DNA of 64,000 bases from Panopea generosa (taxonomy: Eukaryota > Mollusca > Bivalvia > Adapedonta > Hiatellidae): positions 8,954,001 to 9,018,000 of the forward strand of contig CM055897.1 in the NCBI GenBank assembly GCA_029582155.1. The letters are read 5' to 3'. Under the pieces are notes generated by a model, which did no database searches, was not told where the DNA came from, and was given only the letters and a program-made list of their open reading frames with translations. Below, piece by piece: positions 1 to 12,625 of this stretch. A program made the translations under genes and the position numbers. Numbering within the stretch: position 1 is the first letter of the stretch; each line of letters begins with the position of its first letter.

Positions 1-109
1 CAAACAACAACTTCAGCAACAGCTTCTGCTCCATTGATGCCTGGTAATTAAAAATTAAAAATATAATAATATTACATTGGTTTTTATTTAATATGCTATA
101 TGGTTATTA

Positions 110-880
110 CTTTTAACATCTTATATCTTATTTTACATCTTATAAAAAGTGAAAAACAACAAGGCTGCGTGTTTAACCCCTTCCATACTGTTAAAGATAT
201 ACTTTGGACAAGTAAAAGTAACCACGAATAAGGTACGAAAAGGGAGACAATCCTGACATTATCCAAAATAGAGTTATGATACATTGCTATCCATGTTTCA
301 ATTCGGTACTTTTGAAATTGTTTCGGACAAGCAAAAATAACCAAACATAAAATACAACAGAGGAGACCACCAATTTGCCATTATTCAAGATAAAGATATG
401 ATTTTTTCGCTCTTCTCTTCCTTATATTGCCCCAAATTACGTTGGATTATCTTCCATATTTTTGAAAATATGCCTCGGGCAAGCAAAATAATAGAAAATA
501 AAATACAAAAGGGAGATAACTCTGAAAGTGTTCGGATAGAATTTGTTCACTATGTACATCCACACATTGCTTTATATTCATGTTACAAGTCACATTACAT
601 TCCCTTTCACACTTTTAAAGATATGCCGCGGACAAGCAAAATAAAACAAAATGTACAAAAGATGATAAAATTCTGTTATTATATAAATTAGTTCTTTCAC
701 TCTGCACATTCACATATTTTCCATGTTACTCGTGTGTTGGATACAAATTAGTACTTTTAGAGTTATGTTCCGGGCAAGAATTTGGACGAACGCTCCGATG
801 AACGGACACAACATCAGCTATATACTCAACCTTTGGCGAGCATAAAATATATCTCCGAAAGGAGACGGCATTCAAAGGTC
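110..880. repeat. Degenerate tandem repeat, about 4 units
   Basis: Several diverged copies of a unit of very roughly 150-200 bp recur here. Each carries a block like 'atgcctcgggcaagcaaaa' (near 225, 325, 470, 620 and 765) and most carry 'gggagataactctgaaa'-like text. The array ends in 'acgctccgatgaacggac' near 790-810. It has the look of an old bivalve satellite or element interior. No coding potential is convincing. Confidence 0.55.
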
Positions 881-1413
881 AGCAAGCGTAGCAACATAGC
901 AACATAAATATATCTATAGTACTTAAAGAACAGACCAAGCATTTCCCACTATCTCCGTTGTTGTCAGTTTATGCATGCATAGTTTAACATTACCAATCGA
1001 TTAAATATACACTGAAGTTAGGATTCCATAAAATTAGACACAACATGTTTTCCTTTTCGAGAAAACTACAAAAATTAGAAGAAATTCTGACTACTACTAT
1101 ACTGATTCAGTAACATAAGAAACTGGCACGTCTTTACTCTGATGTTTCCCGTGTGTATCTTTGATGTATGTAAATGAGGGTACCAAATTTAAGGTAGCTA
1201 AATTGTTTATATATTTTTTGATATTATATACAGATGTAGTATCTTTAAATATCGTTGAATTTAATCTAAATCTTGTCAATTGATTATACACTCGTACATG
1301 TATATTATGCAGTTTAGTTTACGTCAAGCATCTATGTGTTTTGTGCTATTGACTTCCAATAAGATGACCTTTTACCTCCTTTAAATGTGCTCCCCGTATA
1401 GTTATAATTAAGT
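881..1413. other. AT-rich spacer, nothing recognised
   Basis: No exon with splice sites, RNA gene or ordered repeat was seen between the degenerate repeats and the first SINE. Confidence 0.5.
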
Positions 1414-1422
1414 ACAATACAT

Positions 1423-1558
1423 CGTGGAGTGCGTGATCCAGTGGTAGAGTATTGGTCAAAGGATCCGCGAGTCATGGGTTCGATCTCCTGCCACGACTAT
1501 GTGTGTATTGATTTAGCAAGGCACTTTATCCGCATAAGCTAATAGGTTTAAAGTAAGA
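1423..1558 (+). mobile_element. tRNA-derived SINE with 9-bp target-site duplication
   Basis: A 136-bp insert has a tRNA-like head with a pol III A box (tgatccagtgg at about 1433) and a B box (ggttcgatctc near 1479), followed by a short body with 'aaggcactttatccgcataa'. It is flanked by a perfect direct repeat acaatacat at 1414-1422 and 1559-1567, which supports retroposition. It is not a functional tRNA gene. Confidence 0.8.
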
Positions 1559-1567
1559 ACAATACAT

Positions 1568-4069
1568 ACACACAGTCGGAACAGGGGTCACCACCTGGTA
1601 ACGGTCACTAGTAAAAACTGTCACCGTGAGACTAAGACCTAGTTTATGATATGAGACAAATGTGTACTCTGTAAGTTTGAAGGAGCCAGTAATGTAACTT
1701 CAAGCAAAACCATCGTGTTGCTTCAGACACACCAGATGTATTCGATAAATAGTGGCAACTATATTTATTGTTGCTTATTTTTGATTGAATATATAACATG
1801 CCTGCCAAATATTTACTTACCACCACCAGATTCGGGTCTCTTTCGTCTATACAGTTTTATGAAATTTAGTTAGGTTAATTACTCAAAAACACTTACTTTT
1901 TATGGGTTCTCTTTTGTAAATCCAAACAAAATTGTCAGTTTTTTATATTACTAAATGTTAACAAAACCAAACTTAAGACTGTGTGCACCCAGATGACATA
2001 AAAAATGATGCTGTGAGTTTGTATTGGTGTCTGTTGTTCTCATTTTTATACGCCTGAGTAGCACATATCTGCACGTACAGTACACATACCAAAGTAGAAA
2101 ACTTATACCATTGATGCTGTATAATGTTGTGTGTTCTATTTATTTTTTATGGGTTGTTTAAAAAATGGTTCAGCAAGTGTCAATTTAAACCATTTTATCA
2201 CAATTTCTGTTATCACAAATTCCTATTATTGTTCTATGAGTTTCACAAAAATGATTGGATATAAAGCAGAAAATACTCTTTGATATTTTTATTAAAATTG
2301 TATACGTACAATTACCAAAAAAACATAAACTTCAGAAAACTGTTAAACATGAAAATACATTACATCTTTGTTCCTGATATGACGTTGTTATGTCCAGTTA
2401 TAACTATAGGCATCAAGAAGTGCTTTATTTTTGAAAATAATGCTGCAATTAAGGTTTTACACTTAAATTCACACAAAATATAAAAAAACTCACTGCTTAT
2501 TAGCATTTTTTCATACTTTGGTAAACGAAATATAAGTAATAATGCTTGTACTGCAAATACATAAAACTGACCATGAGAACATTTGAACCTTTAGCTTGAG
2601 ATTTCACTTCGTAGTCCATAATTGGAATGACGCTTACAATTAATACACTCGAATATTACATGTTACATTGGTCATTGGTGTTTGATTCATAAGTGTTAAA
2701 ATACTGTAACAATGTATAAAAACTGTTACATTCCTTACCAAACTTGGTCATTGTTTCTCCGGCTAATTGAGAAACAGGTGCCAACAAAATGACTTACAAT
2801 TTACCTACACTTCATACTTACATATTAATATACACATTTAATACACAGATAGAGGACGCTTTTAATACATAAATATAGGCGTGCCTTTTTACAGATAGTA
2901 ACTATATGTGCTTATTTTAAGAAATATATAGCTTTTTACTGCTAAAAATGAACATACATATTTTATGCCCTTTTCAATGTGTTTTAGTACAAGCATTGTC
3001 TAAAGTATTTAATTGCTCTATGTTGAACATAATTAATTTTCATTTAAAGGACGTTTTATATTACTGATATAACTCTAACTTAACAGTACTGCTTTGAAGT
3101 AAATGACACTTGGTTTGTAAATTGTCACCCTTTTCATTTAACTCCTTATATTTTTTGTCACATTTTTTGTGCCATAGCTTTTTTTTGGAAAAGATTAGCC
3201 TGCTTAATTTCATATACTTATTCTTATACCCATGTTTATCAAAGTTATAAGTATATAAATTATATTTAAATTTTGAAACATCCCTGATATGATCATTGAT
3301 ACCAACATTTCATGGACTAGTGCTTTCATTTCACAAGCAACATTATCTAATTACACCTATATCATTGCAGGTCATTGCGGTATTTACATGGAAGCATGCT
3401 TTCATTATTAGTTTACATGACCTTTGCTACCGACCATTCACTATTAAAAAGTTTTTATTTCACAAGCATTCTTTAAATACCAACGTTGAACCATTATATC
3501 ACTGATGTTGTATTAAGCTGTAAACTCTATATCACTTATTATGAGCTTTGGTACAGCCTTCCCAAAACTAGAGATTTGATTTCATTTTAATGGTATTATA
3601 ATGTGTATATTCATTACATAGTTTTGGGTAAAAAGGCAATATATTTTATAATGCTGCTTAAAATTTAAATTATCAAAAACATACTAGTTTTAGACCTATA
3701 AAGAATTGTTTCATAATTTATAATGTAAACTAATACAGAATGGTTACCAATCGATTGATTGTTATTTATTATCCAGATACAGTTCTTGTGAAGTGTTTTA
3801 TAAATAAAATGCATAAAAACGTTACAAATTAAATGTAAACATATTTTACATAACAGATACAATATAGTCATAAGCCTTGATAATTAACAAACAGCAAACA
3901 TTCTGATAACATCAACGTTACATGAGAAACTCGCTCTTCGCGTAATATGACACAACATCTCATTACAAGACGCTTTTATTACATATGGTTAATTAGATTA
4001 CATCCGGAGCATATTCATTAAAAACAAATATAACATATGGCAAATCGAGATAATAACAACAGATATAGA
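1568..4069. other. AT-rich spacer, nothing recognised
   Basis: About 2.5 kb without convincing exons. Short reading frames are AT-rich and lack splice context. No ordered repeat or RNA gene was identified. Confidence 0.45.
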
Positions 4070-4425
4070 GCATATATAAACGATAGAAGGGGTAGGGTTA
4101 AAATAATTTGACCATAGTGAATTGCCCCCCTACACCACCAATAATTCTTTTTAGATTGTAACTGTGGGGATACATTTCGTGCATTTTCTTATTCTTGGGG
4201 CGTCAATATATTTTGCCCATAGTAAAGTGATACCCCTAACACACTTATTTTAAGATTATAACTGTATGAATATCTTATAATTTCTCATTCACACGAAATG
4301 GATACAGTGATAATTAAACAGTAACGACTGCTATGGAGTATATCTAAATGATAGGGGTTGGGTGGAGGTCAATATAATATGTCCATAGTAAAGTGTCCCT
4401 TGTCCACAGTTATTATTATCAATTT
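4070..4425. repeat. Degenerate tandem repeat, about 150 bp x 2-3
   Basis: Related segments recur with shared text such as 'gataggggttggg', 'gtcaatatattttgcccatag' variants, 'catagtaaagtg' and 'agattgtaactgt'. They are old, diverged units without coding content. Confidence 0.5.
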
Positions 4426-4512
4426 GATGTTCTTTTTTAAGGTAGGAAGAGTATTAATGACTACAGTGTATATAGCGAGACAATAATACAGCTATCATAA
4501 ACATTACAAAAG

Positions 4513-4640
4513 CGGGGCGGTAGTGAAATGGGTAGAGTGTTGGCCGGTCTCGTCAAAGGTTGCGGGTTCGAAATCAAGGTCGACTCGATGCAATTTTGAA
4601 ATGCAAACTCCCTAAATGTTGAGACCGATCAGTTGTCAGT
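4513..4640 (+). mobile_element. tRNA-derived SINE (second family)
   Basis: The head reads like a tRNA promoter, with an A-box region tagtgaaatgggtagag and a B box gcgggttcgaaatc. A non-tRNA body with 'actccctaaatgttgagacc' follows. I found no clear target-site duplication, so the 3' end is approximate. Confidence 0.6.
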
Positions 4641-6100
4641 TACGTGATATTTCACAACGGTTATAGTGAATCTTTTATAATACATGTTATTCAACCATTC
4701 TTTCTATAAAAGACCATGGTTTAAACATGATTATGATATAAGTTGGTGCGATCTAACAAAGTGATAATTATAAAAAATGACGAAAGTAAGGTTGTTCCTT
4801 TCAAACACTATGCTACTGAACGTAACTTGTACAATTTTAAAAGTGGTAATAGGGATATTCAAACCGTGGGTAGATATGTTTACCTCGGTTTAACAAGCTT
4901 ATTATTAAAATAATTTAATAATGTTAATTATACATCTAAACCGTTTATGCTGCAAAATGTGAGTTATTTTGTACATGTCACGTGTACAAATTAATTGAAA
5001 GAAAGAAATATAAAAAATTACTGGCATTGATGTTACACTTGGTAACAAAAAGTGTTCAAACTTAAAGAATTTGTTACTCGTACTGATGATCATTGTTAAA
5101 TTATAATGCAAAAATCGTACAGGTCTGACTTTTTGAAGTAAACATGATTGAAACATGTATGATGATTTACCTGGCCCTAAATAGTAGAATATGTCTATTT
5201 TGTAAACTCTGTGTAATTTGAATACCACGACAATGTGCTTTTATAATTATTCTTCTGACGTTGATAAACGATTAATGAACAAATCGTAAATTTGAATCTT
5301 AATGAATGTCTTTCATTTGTCTTGCAAAATGTGAGTTATAATAATTAGAATGTAATCCTGAAATGAGAAATATTAAACTATTATGATATTCCAGCATATA
5401 TTTAATCAGTCAGTTACTGTTTGAAGCACACCATTTTGTGGTAAATTTCGTGTGTACGGTGGTTAGTTTAGTTAATACTTAAATTGATCCAATCATGCAG
5501 TAGATAAGTTTTAAAAGCTTAAATTACAGATTTCAATATTGACAAGGTTAGTTTACAGATAAAAATATATAAACCATTACATGAAAGCTGATCTTCTTAC
5601 ATGCGAAATCTAAACAAAAGATTACACAAAAACACACGACATTTAAAAAGAGTATATCAGGAAAAACGCTATAAATGTCTTGAAAATAAAAATATTTTTA
5701 AAATGGTTAAAATACATCCCATTCATATTAATAAATAAAATCTGAATGGCTTAGTATGTAAAGTACACCAAAATGTGACAAAATCGCTATTTAAATTGGA
5801 TTGAAACGAAATTCCTATTCTATAATACACATCACTTAAATACTGCTAGGCGACTTTCGTATCATTATTCGGGCTCTTTCTAAGATGATACAATGTTAAC
5901 TATGTGTAAACCTGCATAACGGATCAAACTGAAATCAAAATAAAATGACGTGACTCATTTAATACGTCACAAAACATGTTTAATTTTAAGTGGGAAAATC
6001 TATTTAAGTCTAACCTCTGAAAATTGTAAAGTGAGAAAGGAAGTTCTAATTGGAAAATTAGATTACTGGTTGTATCAAACAGCTGAACAACTAGAGAAGT
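4641..6100. other. AT-rich spacer, nothing recognised
   Basis: No supported exon. A segment near 5840-5990 (with gtgactcatttaatacgtcac) resembles one near 33670-33790 (gtgactcatttgacacgtcac), which suggests an old dispersed repeat. Confidence 0.4.
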
Positions 6101-6101
6101 C

Positions 6102-6240
6102 GTTATTGTTGAATCTGATTGGACATATCTGTGGACTGTTATTGTTGAATCTGATTGGACATATCTGTGGACTGTTATTGTTGAATCTGATTGGACATAT
6201 CTGTGGACTGTTATTGTTAAATCTGATTGGACATATCGGG
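6102..6240. repeat. 36-bp minisatellite, 4 units
   Basis: Four tandem units of 36 bp, each containing 'ttgttgaatctgattggac' then 'atatctgtggac'. The period is a multiple of three, so repetitive reading frames appear on both strands; these are not genes. Confidence 0.85.
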
Positions 6241-7283
6241 AATGTTTCACGAACGTTCGTTAGTTGACGAACTTCTGATGTTACGAATATAAATATCGGG
6301 AAATTTATTTAGGGTTCTCTGAAATAATTTTATAAACCTTCGCAAGCCTTGTTAATAGTTTAATAACTGCAAAAATACTACGCTAATGAAACTTTCCTAG
6401 GTGTTACAATTTGTTCGTATGAATATCTTAAATCTTATGAAGGTTAGTGAAACGAGCGCCTTGTAAACCTACTCATATGGCTTACCAGTACGTACAACAA
6501 AGGGGCTAGGGTCCATTATTGCTTGTCAAAGGATTTTGTTTTTACATACGAATACTATAGAAGATCGAATAACTGTACAAATTGTTTTTCTTAACTATTT
6601 TAGGTATTATTTCAATCATCTAGATGTATAATCACAACAATTCAAGGGATTTAATATCCATACGGCCCAACAGAACACAATGATTGATACGATTATGAAT
6701 TTGAAAAAAAAAATCTTAATCTAAAAAGCGAATCTATTTTATTCATATCTTTTATAAATGATCGCTATGAGTACATGAACTTCAAGATTATTCAAATATA
6801 TTTGCATGTTTGCCTATGTAGTTTAATTATATATATGTTACATTATTTTCACTGAATATGCAGCTGAAATATAGACTTTTTAATATAAATTCTACATTGT
6901 TTGATAATTTAAGTCAGATAATGTTATTTATATTTTATAAAAAATATGGGGGAGAAATTTGGGATTTTACATAAGAATATCATAGGATGGTAACAGGTAA
7001 TTCTGTTTTTGTTATCTACCTAGATATTATTTCAGTAATCTTGATGTCTGGAGTGTTGTTAAGACACTGCATATAATATTGCGTTCTTAAAAGGGGTAAG
7101 AGGTCAACAGGGGCTCCACAGGTGAATTGTGTGCATTTTTCCAAAAAGCTTCTTTTTAAAAACAAACCAGTCATTTGTTTTAACATTTGGTATAATTGGT
7201 ATAAATAGTACCTAAGTGTAGATAAACTTTATATTTGAATTTTATTGCCATATATTCATGTTTTGCAAGTTATATTGTGCATA
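6241..7283. other. AT-rich spacer, nothing recognised
   Basis: No exon, RNA gene or ordered repeat seen. The lower part probably includes the 3' UTR and downstream flank of the minus-strand gene that ends at 7489. Confidence 0.4.
7241..7246 (-). promoter_or_regulatory. Candidate polyadenylation signal
   Basis: The minus strand reads AATAAA here, about 245 bases past the stop codon of the secreted-protein gene. A second AATAAA overlaps the stop codon itself (7487-7492, minus strand), so which one is used is unknown. Confidence 0.3.
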
Positions 7284-7285
7284 TA

Positions 7286-7462
7286 CAGTCAAATATGTGT
7301 AAGCGGTTACCTCTATTAAGCAGTCACCTGTCTTAAGCAACCATATTTTTAATTTCCCATTGATATGCTTTCAGAGTAAATAAACATGTATTAAACAAAA
7401 CCATTCTTAAAAGGCCACTTTTGCTTTATCCCTTGATTGACTGCTTAAGACAGGTTTGACTG
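7286..7462. mobile_element. TA-flanked MITE (Tc1/mariner-like ends)
   Basis: The segment begins TA-CAGTCAAA and ends TTTGACTG-TA, an inverted terminal repeat with TA on both sides. Subterminal motifs around 'cctgtcttaagca' are repeated in both orientations. A TA duplication with CAGT ends is the usual signature of Tc1/mariner-derived MITEs. It lies just past the stop codon of the minus-strand gene, probably in its 3' UTR. Confidence 0.7.
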
Positions 7463-7488
7463 TACATCATACACAATTATAGCCATGT

Positions 7489-7856
7489 TTATTTGCATGT
7501 CCATGACAGTTTGGCTGAACAAACACCATATCCGTTTCTGCTCGGGCTTCCAACCACTCTATTTATAGCGACATAAATGTCACGGTTCACTGGCCCTGTT
7601 GCATCAGGTTGACCTTTCAGCGCGTACAAACATTCATGACTGAACTCTTCGTCGAAACCAGCGTTGTTTGTGACCCGGATGTAGTTATCGCTGATGTAGA
7701 ATGTCACTATTTTTACTGGGGGTGCAAAGACATTCTCGAAAGTTTGCAGCTTGTTGAGACTTTGGTTGTAATTACATTTGTCGCTGGACCATATGTTTAC
7801 ATTTTGATTCACACCATCCGCTTCTGCATCGTTTGACTGAGTGCCAGAGTCCCCTT
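7489..7856 (-). CDS. Secreted protein gene, exon 4 (last)
   Basis: Acceptor tattttccag, phase 1, then 121 complete codons and TAA at 7489-7491. Contains GDSGTQSNDAEAD, four cysteines (DKC, HEC, GVC, WTC), an N-glycosylation sequon NQS and a conserved-looking tail DIYVAINRVVGSPSRNGYG. The base composition is visibly richer in GC than the flanks, as expected for coding DNA. Confidence 0.8.
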
Positions 7857-10800
7857 CTGGAAAATAAACGTAATTAATGTGATGGTTATTCTTTCTTTTG
7901 ATCCCCAGCTCCGGCTAAACTGATACTCTATGTAATAGTAAGTGTTCATTTAACAGAGGGCAAACACAAAGGGAGGGACCGCAGGGATGAACACTAACTG
8001 ACTTAGTGTTAAACGTCATTTAACAGACAGTTTATGTAACTCTGGGCGAGGGTACGATGGATGCTGAGATGATTGGTGTTTGAAAGCCATCCGTTGTTAA
8101 GGCCATTTCTAAGCATAGCTCGCGCGGGCTTAGCAATTTGTACACGACTCGTTCAGAATTCAATCAATGGCGGAGACTGCAATATCATTAAACCACGCGC
8201 AGTGATGAAGAACTTCTCAATAATTAAGAACGAATTTAATAAATAAATTGTTTTGTAAGCTGTTTAAACAAATAAAAAAGACACAATTTTGAAAATACAA
8301 TCGATTCCATTGGTTGTCAAATGAGGCTTAACACTAATATCAAGTAACATTATATGTTAATCGGAACATCGCTCGGTCATTTCCGCCTACGTACGAAAAG
8401 CGGAATTGGCCGAGCGATATTCTGATTGACTGATGAGAACCACGATTCCATGAGACCAGAGAACGAGTATAAAGTACATTGAGTACTTGAACACCACTGC
8501 AATGTAAGTATACTGGCATTGACAAACGATCTCTTAACTGTATTTTCTCTATATTAAAAGTACATAGTTCGAGGATCTATTCGAGGACTTCATCCCCTAT
8601 AAAATCATTGCTACCCGTTTTATAAACCTTTTCAGGGCAACACAAAATCCTGTACCATTTATAAGGTAATCCTGACATATACCGTTATCCTGACTGTCAC
8701 CGCTCAATCTAATTGATCTGTACATGTATCAAAACATCCTATTGGACAGTTATGAATGTTAAAAATATACAATTACAAAACAGAATCTTGTTCCGTCAAA
8801 TCAAGGACTAAATCTTATTGTGATATTGGTAATCCAAGTGAATTTTACAGAATTTAATGAAACAAAAATGTCATCATTCTGCCTCTGGTCATATCATCTT
8901 CGGTATATTAACCGCAAACCAACAAGGAACAGTCCATAACACCGATAACGATATCATAAAGGAACTATTTAGCACTTACTATATCCATTATTTGTAGCAC
9001 TGTCCCCAATATTTATCAGCCACCCAGAACGTTTAGGTGCGAGTTTTAGTTTTATCTTCAGCTTGTTGTTTGGGCAGCGATCAGTACTGATCGCCCCGAA
9101 ATCGACCTGGAATGCACGAATACCTACATGATTTCAACGTTGAATAACTCAATAGGCGACGACAAAGTAATTTAAATTACATTTAAATGCAATTTCTAAT
9201 GAATATAATACCAAGGACCGCATTGGAAATAAGCCTTCGGGCTTTATTAGCAATCCATATTTTTTACATTCATTTCATTTAAGTTACCATAGTTTCTATA
9301 GAATATTTTTTGCGATAGAACATAATATTTTTATACTTTGGATTTTGCCAAACCAAATCATATCAAAATTGCATTCTTTATATTTAAAACTTATAGTACT
9401 TCATTAATTTTATATAATAACGTTGATAGTTATAAAATTACCTAATTTGCCTAATTTTTATTTGTAATTGAGTATGTATATTTAATGTACCTTAATATGT
9501 GTGTTTAACCTGAATAAACATCAATCATCAATCAATAAAGTGTGATATATATATATTATATTCAATTTAACAGTCCCGTCCTCCTGTTTTCAATGATGGT
9601 TAACTTATTCAGCAATTGGTTCATGCTGAGTGTTTTACATTTTTGACGAAGGTGCTTGTTCATTTATTGGTCACATGTATACTAGATGGACTCGTGCTCG
9701 TGTATATTTTAAGAAATACTCTCTATATGTACGTGTAAATATACCTTAACAACGGTCTGAGTGCTGCAGATCTCTGTCTGTGATATTGGGTCTGATATTA
9801 CCTCGAGACCTGCCAAAGTACTACCTGTTTAAAATAATATCGTAAATGCATTAATACAATACAAAATTAATTGCTACAATGTGTTATAATATAATTACAT
9901 GATACAGCTAGAATAACCCTACTGGCTTTAGACTGCGGGACGACATGCTAAATAACTGAATTGAATTCGAATTCACTAATATACCGGAAGTAGTTGTATC
10001 GGCCCAATTTTGATTCACTTTGACTAATTGCTTCATATTGACCCAGTTCACGTTATATCAGGTGAATATTTGTCTTGATGGTAATACCAATACAGTGAAG
10101 TTAAAGTATTATTTATCATTTTTCATTCAAAATATACCTTCTACTAATTGAATAATTATATCTAGCACACTGGTGTTTTATATTGTCTCAATTCTCGTTA
10201 AATATCATAAACTACCCTCTCAAAACCAGCTTCCTCCGCGGACGAGAAGTTTAAACCCCAAACATTTACTGCCAGGGAGGTAAGTATATGTAAGAGGAGA
10301 ATATCTTATTACAACGATACACGTCATGTTTTAAAAGGCGTTTAACTCCGTTACCCCTTTCTTAAAAATATTCTTACAATGCTACCATCGATTGAAAGAA
10401 ATTGCATCAAGAATTTTAAAGTGATTAAATTGACAAAAATTTCTCTGCAGTATGTATGTCTCTGTATAGTCTCTGAGTCTGTATCGCCTGATGGATATAC
10501 TTTTTTTAAAAATCCCATCATAAATTTAATTTTGTTACAAGTCAAAAGAGTCGTGCTATTTCATTTTAATTTTAACTGTCATAATGGTTACAGTTGATGA
10601 ATCTCATTTATCTTTGAATCAATTGAAGGTTGTCAGGCAATACATGCGTGATATATATTTTTAATTAAAATAGGAAATTCGTTTCAGATTAAAATAACGT
10701 TTTGTCACGTTTTGCGGATTTTAAATTCCATACAAATCGTATTTATCGATAAATTTTAATGAGCCGCTTTAAATGAACGTGTTTATTTATTTTCCAAAGC

Positions 10801-11711
10801 ATTGTTTTTAAATTATTAAATTTGGGTCTAACGTCAAACAGAAAAAAATGTATTTAAAAATACAAATTAATTTAAAAGTTGAGAATGTGTTACTATTATT
10901 CAACAAGTAAGATATAATATGTAAACGTTTAAAATGGGTTATCGTCATTCAACAAGTAAAAATATAATATGTAAACGTTTAAAATAGGTTACCGTCATTC
11001 AACAAGTAAGATATAATATGTAAACGTTTAAAATGGGTTACCGTCATTCAACAAGTACAAATATAATATATAGACGTTTAAAATGGGTTACCGTCATTCA
11101 ACAAGTACAAATATAATATGTAAACGTTTAAAATGGGTTACCGTCATTCAACAAGTACAAATATAATATGTAAACGTTTAAAATGGGGTACCGTCATTCA
11201 ACAAGTATAAGTATAATATATAGACGTTTAAAATGGGTTACCGTCATTCAACAAGTACAAATATAATATGTAGATGTTTAAAATTGGTTACTGTCATATA
11301 ACAAGCACAACTATGATATGTAAAAGTTTAAAATTGGTAACTGTCATATAACAAGTAGAAATCTCTGTAAAACTTTAAAATATATTACGATCATTAAGCA
11401 TATACAGATAAATGTAATGTTTAAAATAGCTTACTGTCATTTGACAAATACAGATAAATGCATAAAATTAAAATGTGTTTCTATCATTTGGCAAATACAA
11501 ATTAATGTCCATGTTACTTACATTTGACAAATACAAATAATTGTAAAAAATGAAAACATAGTACTATCACTTGACAAATACAAGTATAAGTACAGTTTTT
11601 TTTTGTTTAAGCTACAGCATACTTACTCTTCAGTATTTCCTGCCGCTTTACACAAACGCACTGTGTTGCCAAGAAGATCCATACCAACGACTTTACGTAG
11701 AATGATTCCAT
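7489..11711 (-). CDS. Secreted protein of unrecognised family (gene, 4 coding exons)
   Basis: Joining 11711-11627, 9824-9745, 9106-8980 and 7856-7489 gives 660 bases, 219 residues and a stop, with matching phases (1, 0, 1) and GT-AG borders. The first about 20 residues (MESFYVKSLVWIFLATQCVC) are a good signal peptide, so the product is probably secreted. The mature part has six cysteines, one in each of exons 2 and 3 and four in exon 4, enough for three disulfides. Short motifs include GWLINIGDSATNNGY, GDSGTQSNDAEAD and a C-terminal DIYVAINRVVGS. No membrane segment follows the signal. I do not recognise the family; a mollusc-specific extracellular protein is an inference. It is transcribed away from the receptor gene; the two start codons lie about 2.6 kb apart. 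Confidence 0.8.
8356..8430. repeat. Near-perfect hairpin, about 31-bp arms
   Basis: The left arm (gttaatcggaacatcgctcg...) and right arm (...cgagcgatattctgattgac) are inverted copies around a 13-base centre (ctacgtacgaaaa). It lies in intron 3 of the minus-strand gene. It looks like a tiny MITE or solo foldback. Confidence 0.7.
8980..9106 (-). CDS. Secreted protein gene, exon 3
   Basis: Acceptor tgcattccag, 127 bases, donor GTAAGT. It encodes VDFGAISTDRCPNNKLKIKL onward, through an alternating hydrophobic/basic strand-like region and the motif GWLINIGDSATNNGY. Phase 0 to 1. Confidence 0.75.
9745..9824 (-). CDS. Secreted protein gene, exon 2
   Basis: Acceptor tttaaacag, then 80 bases in phase 1 to 0, encoding STLAGLEVISDPISQTEICS and TQTVVK; donor GTATAT. 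It contains one cysteine. It joins in frame to exon 3. Confidence 0.7.
10870..11590. repeat. 50-bp minisatellite in intron 1 of the secreted-protein gene
   Basis: About nine well-preserved units of 50 bp lie between 10890 and 11340 (core 'gggttaccgtcattcaacaa'), then more diverged, shortened units continue to about 11590. Decay toward one edge is clear. The array ends only about 35 bp from the donor of exon 1. Confidence 0.85.
11627..11711 (-). CDS. Secreted protein gene, exon 1 (signal peptide)
   Basis: ATG at 11711 gives MESFYVKSLVWIFLATQCVC, then a basic stretch VKRQEILK. The exon ends before a strong donor GTAAGT (acttac at 11621-11626 on plus), in phase 1. This frame was preferred over another open frame because it supplies a start codon and signal peptide and matches the phase of exon 2. 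Confidence 0.75.
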
Positions 11712-12625
11712 CTCTGCGGCATTTACTTCACAAATAAATAAATATCATCTGCTTGTATTTATATCATAAACACCATACATATTAATTACAATATGTGGCA
11801 TAATCCAATTGATCTTTGTTAATCTCAATCAAATATGTCCCGATTACAGGAGAAGCAGAATTACGCACAAAATTACCATGCGTATTTAATCCTATAACTC
11901 GCCCACCACATCACGTTCGCAACGGAACGTAACACATAACACCATATGTATTTTGATTAACATTTATTTATTTTGCGTCTTATTACAACATCAAATCACG
12001 CTTGAACTCTTCCTGGGTGGAACCAGTAGTAAACATATACGGATAGGTATCTTGCCCAAGGACATCGCACATCTACATGTATATCTGCTATTAACATTTT
12101 AATTTATACAAGAATACCAGACCGCATCAGATCCACGAACATTTTAATTGGAAAATCATCAAACAATTCTACACACTAATTCTAAAACCATAATTGTTAT
12201 GTCGTTTACTCTCTTGAACTAGTCAGGCGAAAAAATAATGACAGGGTTATCGCCCCTGAATTGTCAAAACATTACACATTGCGTGTACTTTAGTATTAGC
12301 ATTTGTCATTTTATCTGAACAAATTGGACACAGTTGTGATACAACCAAAATATCTCTGAGCAGTTCTAGAACTGACAAAATCTGATAGTAAAAATGGCCG
12401 TATACATGTATATCCAAACATGGATAAGATATCAAAAATATAAAGACGCGATTGGGCATGTTATATATTTTATTTTGTATACACTAAACGAAATAATAAT
12501 TGGCTATTTGATTATTCCATTTTTACATTAGCAGTCTTAAGAAAATACGCAATACAAGCATTTGTCCGTATTCTGACAAAGACTGTAAAACTACTCCATT
12601 TAGATTAAAGAACTTCAGGTACCTG

